From: Doryteuthis pealeii
Taxonomy: Eukaryota; Mollusca; Cephalopoda; Myopsida; Loliginidae
Assembly: GCA_023376005.1 (NCBI GenBank)
Contig: CM042138.1
Location: forward strand, 90,093,991-90,157,990
Direction: 5' to 3'
DNA: 64,000 nucleotides
Numbering within the stretch: position 1 is the stretch's first letter; every line of letters begins with the position of its first letter. The notes under the pieces are model-generated. The model did not search any database. It was given only the letters and a program-made list of their open reading frames with translations, and was not told where the DNA came from. This document shows positions 21,776 through 30,509 of the stretch, piece after piece. The translations under genes and the position numbers were made by a program.

Positions 21776-22640
21776 ATGTGGTTGTAAACATACTGACTTC
21801 ACAAAATGATGAAAATGTAAAAGTAAAACATTTTTAAAAAGTCCTATTCTAGTCAACATAACAATGTTCATGAAAAGGGAACACATACGGTGTTTACCCG
21901 AAAATAAGATCTACCTGCAAAATAAGGTCTGGCTGTATTTTTCAAGATGATTTTAATATAAACCCTTCCCTTACAATAAGCCCTAGTTGAAAGTGACAGA
22001 ATATTGGAATCCATTGACTTGCAGAACAATAACATTCTAGAGTATGATGATATGATTATTTTTGAATGAATTGTCGTTAAAGAGTTTTTGAATAAAAGAA
22101 CACACGAAATTCAGATTTTTCCATTGGTTTGAAAATTTACAACAGTAACTGTAAATTGTAAACTATCCAATTGGCTCAAATTTTGACACGTGCCATTTGA
22201 AGGTGAGTACTTTATAAAAATCATATAGAATTTTTATTAGAGGCGTAATCTATATGTCAGGCCCGCGACTTATTGAGTGATGTGTTAAGATGGGATAAAA
22301 AACAAATCCTAGGAACATGCACCAAGAATAACAAGCCACCTTTTAAACTTAAAAAAATAAACCTCTTGCCACCCCCACAAGTACACATTGCCATTATTCT
22401 CAGGTCTACTCTGACTGAGAGTGGTAGTACATGTTAGTGTCCTAAATAAATAGATCAAAATATGAGTTTAAAAATAATTTGTACTCCCAACAAGAATGAA
22501 TAAAACAAACGTCTTCGGGGAGGGGGTTTGAAATAATCCAAGAACCGATATGCTGTAACATCCAGCCTAGCTGGCATCCTTCCATCCACTAAAGACGATT
22601 GTATAGCGTCAAAAAATCTATTATCTACCTCAGCAAGAGC
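21776..22640. other. No recognisable gene
   Basis: AT-rich. Includes a small minus-strand S-family scrap at about 22395-22445 ('tctactctgactgagagtgg'). Nothing else is supported. Confidence 0.5.
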
Positions 22641-23070
22641 GGCTGAGCTGACCAACTCTTGAGTGGCAGTCTTTGGTGCACTGACTGCACACAAAGAGTG
22701 ATGCGTGTTGGGGCTGCTGTTTTGCACCCTTCCTTCTAACTCTCATTGCTGTTGAGGCTACTCTCCTCTCCACCTCACTCCTCTTCTTGCTTTGTTTGAC
22801 ATTGAGGCGCCAAGCCGCTCAGTTTTCTGCACGGATCTCCCACGTGTTGGTGTTAATGTGGCATGTCTTAATGTCTTTCTTACAGACGTCTTTGAAGCGT
22901 AGAAGGGTTCTTCCTAATGGTCGGAAACCTTCTACTAATTCGCAATATAGTAGGTTTTTTGGGATGCGGCCTTTGTCCATACTCCTGACATTACCAAGCC
23001 AGTGGTTGGCGAACATGCTGTTCGTATTGGTTCGGTCCTGCTCGTCTGTAGGGCACTTTATCTTGCCAGC
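22640..23070 (-). pseudogene. LINE (non-LTR) reverse-transcriptase C-terminal fragment
   Basis: The minus-strand translation contains 'NHWLGNVRSMDKGRIPKNLL', 'GFRPLGRTLLRFKDVCKKDI' and 'HINTNTWEIRAENRAAWRL'. This is the conserved post-RT segment of animal non-LTR retrotransposons (RWLGHV.RM...GRP..R..D). It continues as 'SLFVCSQCTKDCHS' in another frame towards 22640. It is frame-broken and 5'-truncated, with no polymerase catalytic part. Confidence 0.8.
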
Positions 23071-23319
23071 GAATAAAATCCAAACTAAGTATGAAGTAAA
23101 ACTTAAGTTTATTGAAATCGGTTTGCAAAGTATTCTTTTATTCGATTGCATTGAAAACAGATACATTTTCGAGAAGATCCAATGCAAATTAATCACGTTC
23201 AAAAAGGATTCAAAGTAGAGAATATTCAAAACGGACATTCTATTCGATTTTATTAATTTCTTGAATATTTGATCAATTTCCCCTTTCCACAATTCTTCAT
23301 AATAAAACTGATATATCAG

Positions 23320-23321
<2 letters not shown>

Positions 23322-23386
<65 letters not shown>
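23322..23386. repeat. (AT)n microsatellite
   Basis: Perfect AT run of about 64 bp. Confidence 0.97.
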
Positions 23387-23388
<2 letters not shown>

Positions 23389-23578
23389 CAACTCACATAT
23401 ATATTTATATATAGATATGAGTGTATGAATATTAATTGCATCTTTACTTATATGGTATTAATTCATATATAATATTGATATAAAATACTATATAAGAGCC
23501 TTACCATTTTAGCATCAAAGCAATTTGTAAAAAATGTATGCAATAAATAAAAAGACAATTTTGTTGATATAAAATTCA

Positions 23579-23689
23579 TTTAATTTCTTTAAAATCAGGA
23601 TTAATTTTACAAATGTGTTATTCCTTTTCTCAGACCGTTAGGATAATTCATTATTTTAAAATCGTCATCGGGCAAGAAAGCGGGAAGTC
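23579..23689 (-). other. Gene A: non-coding 3' UTR exon
   Basis: On the minus strand 'atcttttcag' is a good splice acceptor followed by 'GACTTCCCGCTTTC'. The exon aligns with 56020-56134 of gene B (both start GACTT and share a block ending ATTTTAAAATAATGAA / ATTTTGAAATAACGAA). A variant ATTAAA poly(A) signal lies at 23579-23584; no AATAAA is seen. It joins the donor at 24304 just after the stop codon. Inferred from paralogue comparison, not from transcript data. Confidence 0.6.
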
Positions 23690-23821
23690 CTGAAAAGATA
23701 AATGATATATATATATAGATATATATAAAAACTGAGAATTATGTCTTCTCTACATTTAGATTTACATGACTTATCAATGATATTGAGTTCTCTTCTTTAC
23801 TATACTATATCATCAATATTA

Positions 23822-23827
23822 CTATAT

Positions 23828-23874
<47 letters not shown>

Positions 23875-24052
23875 GGGTAGGTGTGGGTGTGTGAGTAACG
23901 AAAATGAAATTAGATCCGACAAATTCTGAAAGAGATAAAAGGAAAACAATACAGCCAAGTGGAAGAAATATAGTATAGTATATTATATTTCTTGTGAGTA
24001 AAATGAGGAAATCAGTGTGTGTGAATATGTATGGAAAATGTTTATATATTTG

Positions 24053-24119
<67 letters not shown>
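23822..24119. repeat. Two (AT)n microsatellites with spacer
   Basis: AT runs at about 23822-23872 and 24056-24119, both inside the last intron of gene A. Confidence 0.95.
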
Positions 24120-24123
<4 letters not shown>

Positions 24124-24304
24124 CATACATATCACCTACTTCATATTATAATTTTATAGGTATTATAAACACATGGTAGCTGACATATATGTACGGAATG
24201 CAGTCGGCACATTTATGGCTAGCGTAAGTGTGGTGTAAGAATAAAGAATTATTTTATATTCATTCAAAATCATAAAAGTAAATAAAATCAATTTGATGAC
24301 TCAC

Positions 24305-26170
24305 CGTTTTAATGAAATCCAAATCCGTAACCCTGTACATGGGTGATGTGACTAGCGGTAGTTGCTCCTGGTTAATGAAGACCGTAAAGACCTCCATGTC
24401 CATAACCCCATCCTCCAAATCCAGTGTGGCCTATGTGACTGATCCCAATTCCATGACCCCATCCTCCGATTCCATGACCCCATCCTCCGAATCCATGACC
24501 CCATCCCCCGATTCCATGACCCCATCCACCGAATCCATGGCCCCATCCTCCAAAACCTACGGAATGAGGGATAGCGTGGGTAGAGTGGCTAACTGTTGTT
24601 GCTGCTGGGTAACCGATTCCATGACCCCATCCTCCGATTCCATGACCCCATCCTCCGAATCCATGGCCCCATCCTCCGATTCCATGACCCCATCCACCAA
24701 ATCCATGGCCCCATCCTCCAAAACCTATGGAATGAGGGATAGCGTGGGTAGAGTGGCTAACTGTTGTTGCTGCTGGGTAACCGATTCCATGACCCCATCC
24801 TCCGATTCCATGGCCCCATCCTCCGATCCATCCCCATTCCATGACCCCATCCACCAAATCCATGGCCCCATCCTCCAAAACCTACGGAATGAGGGATAGC
24901 GTGGGTAGAGTGGCTGACTGTTGTTGCTGCTGGGTAACCGATTCCATGGCCCCATCCTCCGATTCCATGACCCCATCCTCCGAATCCATGGCCCCATCCT
25001 CCGATTCCATGACCCCATCCACCAAATCCATGGCCCCATCCTCCAAAACCTACGGAATGAGGGATAGCGTGGGTAGAGTGGCTAACTGTTGTTGCTGCTG
25101 GGTAACCGATTCCATGACCCCATCCTCCAATTCCATGGCCCCATCCACCGATTCCATGACCCCATCCTCCGATTCCATGACCCCATCCACCAAATCCATG
25201 GCCCCATCCTCCAAAACCTATGGAATGAGGGATAGCGTGGGTAGAGTGGCTGACTGTTGTTGCTGCTGGGTAACCGATTCCATGACCCCATCCTCCGATT
25301 CCATGACCCCATCCTCCGAATCCATGGCCCCATCCTCCGATTCCATGACCCATCCACCAAATCCATGGCCCCATCCTCCAAAACCTACGGAATGAGGGAT
25401 AGCGTGGGTAGAGTGGCTAACTGTTGTTGCTGCTGGGTAACCGATTCCATGACCCCATCCTCCAATTCCATGGCCCCATCCACCGATTCCATGACCCCAT
25501 CCTCCGATTCCATGACCCCATCCACCAAATCCATGGCCCCATCCTCCAAAACCTACGGAATGAGGGATAGCGTGGGTAGAGTGGCTGACTGTTGTTGCTG
25601 CTGGGTAACCAATTCCATGGCCCCATCCGATTCCATGACCCCATCCTCCGAATCCATGGCCCATCCTCCGATTCCATGACCCCATCCACCAAATCCATGG
25701 CCCCATCCTCCAAAACCTACGGAATGAGGGATAGCGGGTAGAGTGGCTAACTGTTGTTGCTGCTGGGTAACCGATTCCATGACCCCATCCTCCAATTCCA
25801 TGGCCCCATCCTCCAAATCCATGGCCCCATCCTCCGAAGCCAACAGCGTGGGGAACAGCGTGGGTAGAGTGGCTAACTGTTGTAGCGGCTGGGGAAGCAA
25901 ATCCATGTCCCCATCCTCCAAATCCATGACCCCATCCTCCGATTCCATGGCCCCATCCACCAAATCCATGGCCCCATCCTCCAAAACCTATGGAATGAGG
26001 GATAGCGTGGGTAGAGTGGCTAACTGTTGTTGCGGCAGGGTAACCAAGTCCATGTCCCCAACCTCCGAATCCATGGCCCCATCCGCCGATTCCGTGACCC
26101 CATCCACCGATTCCGTGACCCCATCCTCCGAATCCATGGCCCCAACCACCTAATCCATGGCCCATGATTC
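24305..26170 (-). CDS. Gene A: repeat-coding exon
   Basis: The acceptor 'aatgtttcag' precedes GAATCATGG. With the G carried from exon 2 the frame reads G-I-M-G-H-G-L-G-G-W-G. The -2 and the first -1 deletion cancel, so only about 26 residues are out of frame between 25735 and 25660. The second -1 (25349-25351) is not compensated until the indel near 24830. Past the TAA at 24372 the frame still encodes a degenerate block, 'PGATTASHITHVQGYGFGFH', before a second TAA at 24309-24311. The donor CG|GTGAGT follows at once, so the true stop may be the second one. Confidence 0.85.
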
Positions 26171-27573
26171 CTGAAACATTAAGAAGAAAAAAAAAAAGAA
26201 ATGTATCAAAACAGAATGAAAAATATTTAGTTCATTAATCAATCAGGCCTGTGTCTTTATTTGCTTTCACCTATTGTACATTTATCTGTGTGAATAACTC
26301 TAATATCTTGATAGATATCTTATTATAATGGAGATTGTGTGTTTTTCTGTCTGTAACCGAAACTATATTACTACTCAATTCACAGTTCCCTTAGTTATTT
26401 ACATCACATTTTCCATGATTTTAATTTTATTTAAACCTCAATGAATAATAAAATTGTTTTACATTATTAAGACTGTTGACCATATCTACATACTAATAAT
26501 ACGCAATTGTATTTATATATACAACAAAATAGTGGTTTACAGTGTGAATGGGAAGGCTAATTTGCATATTGATCTTAAAAAATTGATTTTAATAAATATA
26601 TGCTAAGTATTATTGATTTCTAATTGTTTGGTTTTATCTTATTGAATATGAGCAAAAATCTCTGGGATAAATCTTAAAAGAAATCCATTAACAAGAAGAA
26701 ATAACTGTAATATTATCCTTTACTTCCTATTTTAAGTAAAGAGTTAGGAAAATTTACCAATGAAAGACGGGAGTAATGGAAAAGGATGGAAGAGTTAGTT
26801 TCAAAGCTGTTCTATTTTTCGATAATACCCCCTCTGTTCCAAATCTTTTTATCTGCATTCTTATTTAGTGTTATTAGCCTTTCTAATTTAACATGATATT
26901 TTATTATATTAAAACTTAAAAACTTGCACCCGGAGGGTGCATATATTTGCTAGTCATAGTAAGCAATATATCTTCTTATTGAGATACGTCGTTTTTCTGT
27001 CTGTAACCGAAACTATATTATTACTCGTTACAATTCCCTTAGTTATTTACGTCACATTCTCCATGATTTTATTCAAACCTCAATTATTAATAACATTGTT
27101 TTACACTATAAAACTGATGACCATATCTACTTACTAAAAATATGCAATTGCATTTATATATACAACAAAATATCGGTTTACAGTGTGAACGGGAAGGATA
27201 ATTTGCATATTGATATTAAAAATCAAATTTTTAATAAATATGTGCTTAGTATCATTGGTTTCTAATTGTTTGGTTTTATCTTAATGAACATGAGCAAACA
27301 TCTCGGGGATAAATCTTAAAAGAAATCCATTAACAAGAAGAAATAACTGTAATTTTATTCGTTACTTCCTAACTTAACTAAATAGTTAAGTTAGGAAGAT
27401 TTAGCAATTAAAGACGGGAGTGATGGAAGAGTAAGTTTCAGTTGTTCTGTTTTTCGATTGTACCCTCGTCTGTTTCAAATCTTTTTATCTGCATTCTTAT
27501 TTAATTTCATTAGCCTTTCTAATTTAATACAATATTTTATTACATTACAACTTAAATACTTGCACCTGGTCGG

Positions 27574-27618
<45 letters not shown>

Positions 27619-27871
27619 ATATATATACGAGACAAAACATGACCCATTGGGTCACCCATTCAGCTCTGGGTAGATAATTGAGATTAGGTAACAGGGAGTT
27701 AAGAAGGTGAATAAAATAAGAATTTCATAAAATGCGGCCGAAAGAAACCTTAAAATCATTTTGATAGCTTTCTAAGAAAGGAAATATTTGATCTCATTTA
27801 AGCTACGGGTTGCTAGTTGTGAAATTTAACATAGAAATACATTTAAAATTCTCCCGGCTCTCTCTCTCTCT

Positions 27872-27906
<35 letters not shown>

Positions 27907-28168
27907 ACTCTCCAGAGAAAAGAGCATTATATAACGAGGAGGTAGTCAAGAGATACATAGAGGGGGAGAAAGAGATAGACATAGAGTAAAGTAAGAGATT
28001 GGCCGGTTTTTTTACTTAATTGCAAATTACGAATAGTTAGAACCAATTAAACCATTTTTTTTCAAACATAATTTAATTCTAAAAGTAATTTAGTCTAATT
28101 TTCGTGTCATTAAACTAAACAGTAAAAAGGTATTTAGAAAGCAAAAGTTGATTAACTCATTTTTTAGG

Positions 28169-28207
<39 letters not shown>

Positions 28208-28431
28208 ATAGAGATTTTGGTACTGCTATGCGGATACGTACACACATACACCCTACATATATAGTTATTTACTAAGCTTGGCTTAGATGTGGCACAAGGC
28301 CAGACGTAAGGGGCGCCCGATGAGACTTGAACTCACTAACGATGGTCTAGATTGGTAACCATTACACCACGTGAGGTATCCACCCCTCCACATATATATG
28401 CATGTGAATGTGTCTCTATGTGCTTATGTGT

Positions 28432-28489
<58 letters not shown>

Positions 28490-29190
28490 AGTTAAGAGTA
28501 AGGAAATGAATCCGACAGTATAAGTATAGATAAAAGGGTATGAAAACACACAATGCTGTTAAAATGAAAATATTTTATATCATATTCATAGCTAATATTG
28601 AACAATATTTCGATTTATAAAAATCATCTTCAGAGCTTGTTTTTAATCTGGACTCATCGAGAGAGAAGCAGAAAATAATTTAAATTTAAAACGAAAAATA
28701 TTGATGTTCCAAAAAAAGTCATGCGATCGTTTCGTCATCAGCACATCCGCTACGCGTTTCAAAGCCAACCACACAATTGTATATCTTTAGTGTAACAGTT
28801 TTTTGAAAGAAGAAGACACATTTCAAATTAAAAAATAGACAATTTTTTTTTCAAACAGGAACCGTTTTAAGCCGTTCATGGTCAGTCAGCAACGGATTTT
28901 ATTTTTGAATAACAAAATGATATGAAATAATAATAATAGAAAAATGTAGAAATGTTCCACACACAAAGAAATATCGACCTTCCTCAGAGTAAATCCTTAT
29001 TTCTACATTTTTTCTATTATTATTATTTCATTTCATTTTGTTATTTAAAAATAATAATAGATGGAATATTGTACACATGGATAAACTCCTGACCGAAACA
29101 CGTGGAAGTTAAATTAATTAAAATAATCCTATTTTATCCATTCTATACTTTCTTTCTTTTTTTTGTTATATTTTTACTTATATATCTTTA

Positions 29191-29241
<51 letters not shown>

Positions 29242-30435
29242 ATGTGTGTGTGTGTGTGTGTGTGTGTTGCGCGCGTATGTGTGTGTGTGTGTGTGTGTGT
29301 GTTGAGTAGACAAGTCAGTCACAATTTTTAAGAAATGCCATTTTTTTTAGCTTAGCTTGGTGTCTTAACGATCTCGTATACGATATATACAAGGTGTGTC
29401 AAAAAAGTACAAAAAATCTGTATGCTTTTTTAAAAATTTGATAATTGAATTTTAGTATTTACTTACCAGGGAAGATGGCATTTGTTGAACTGCAAATTGC
29501 AAGCACTGTAAAGATATAAAAGTTAACATCGTAAACATAAATATTATCATGTTTTTTGCATTCTAATATGCAATACCTTTATTGACATTCCCCTATTTTT
29601 TTAACAAACACCTTTCTCCTATTGTTGCTTTTCATCATCAATACAATTAACCTGTATTTGAACTCAGATAAAACTGAGCTCATATATTTTTAACAATATA
29701 AAAGTTGGTTGGTTAATTGGTTGGATTTTACGGCATATCAACCCTTGGGTTATTTTATGCCGAAGATGTTTTTGTTTTATTCATTCTTCTGGAGAATTTG
29801 ATTTGTCTAAACTCCTTTTTTCTTTAACACATTTTTATCTATCTCTGGTTAGCTCAGTCGGTAGAGCGTTCAGATAGAAACCACAAGGTTTCCTAGTTCG
29901 ATACCGGCCCTAATCAACTCAGCGTATGAGCAGCACAGGGATATGAGCGGTAAAGTAAGGAGCTGATGGTATGTGTGGCGCCCCGTCTCAGACGCAAAAA
30001 ACAATCTCCTTGGTCTAGCGCTAATGAAAAGGGGATAGACTCCCTCGCTGTTTGGCTGATACCGACTTTAGGTCACCCCGACGACTAGCATTCATAGATG
30101 AGAGCCTAAAAGGTACTACCAATCCGAGTCAGAGTGGACCTAGGAATAATGAAAATATATAGGTACACCACAGAACTCAAGAATTGGAACCTCACCACTC
30201 GATGCAGTCGTACCCGGTACACAAATACTCTCAGATCCTGCCTTATAGCACATATGTGATAAAAAGGGTTGAGGTTTGCCATGAGAGCAATACGGTCGGG
30301 ACAATCATATAGGTGTTAGGGCTTGACGTAACCAGCCGACTGTTTCATTTTTCAAAATTTAAAATATAAATGAAAGCGTGCACACAACTAACTTATATAG
30401 GTATAATGTCTCTCTTTCTCCCCCTCTCTCCCTCC

Positions 30436-30509
<74 letters not shown>

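Noticed and set aside
22787..23218. 143-codon plus-strand frame
   Set aside because: Antisense of the LINE RT fragment, whose minus-strand motifs are clear.
24352..25984. Minus-strand frames of the type MGSWNRRMGPW and MEDGAMDLEDG in the suckerin exons
   Set aside because: These are the other two minus-strand readings of the same 21-bp unit, entered only through the frameshifts.
24312..26153. Long plus-strand frames rich in MTPSSDSMTPSSES over the gene A repeat exon (and similarly 57182-58322 over gene B)
   Set aside because: They are the antisense of the 21-bp GGWGHG unit. They lack signal peptide, splice sites or conserved ends, and the minus strand has all of these.
24372..26165. CRISPR-like array
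   Set aside because: Regular repeats, but they are coding, have no unique spacers, and the DNA is animal.
29849..29920. Possible functional tRNA gene
   Set aside because: A and B boxes are present but the acceptor arm does not close. The sequence continues into a SINE body found at several other sites.
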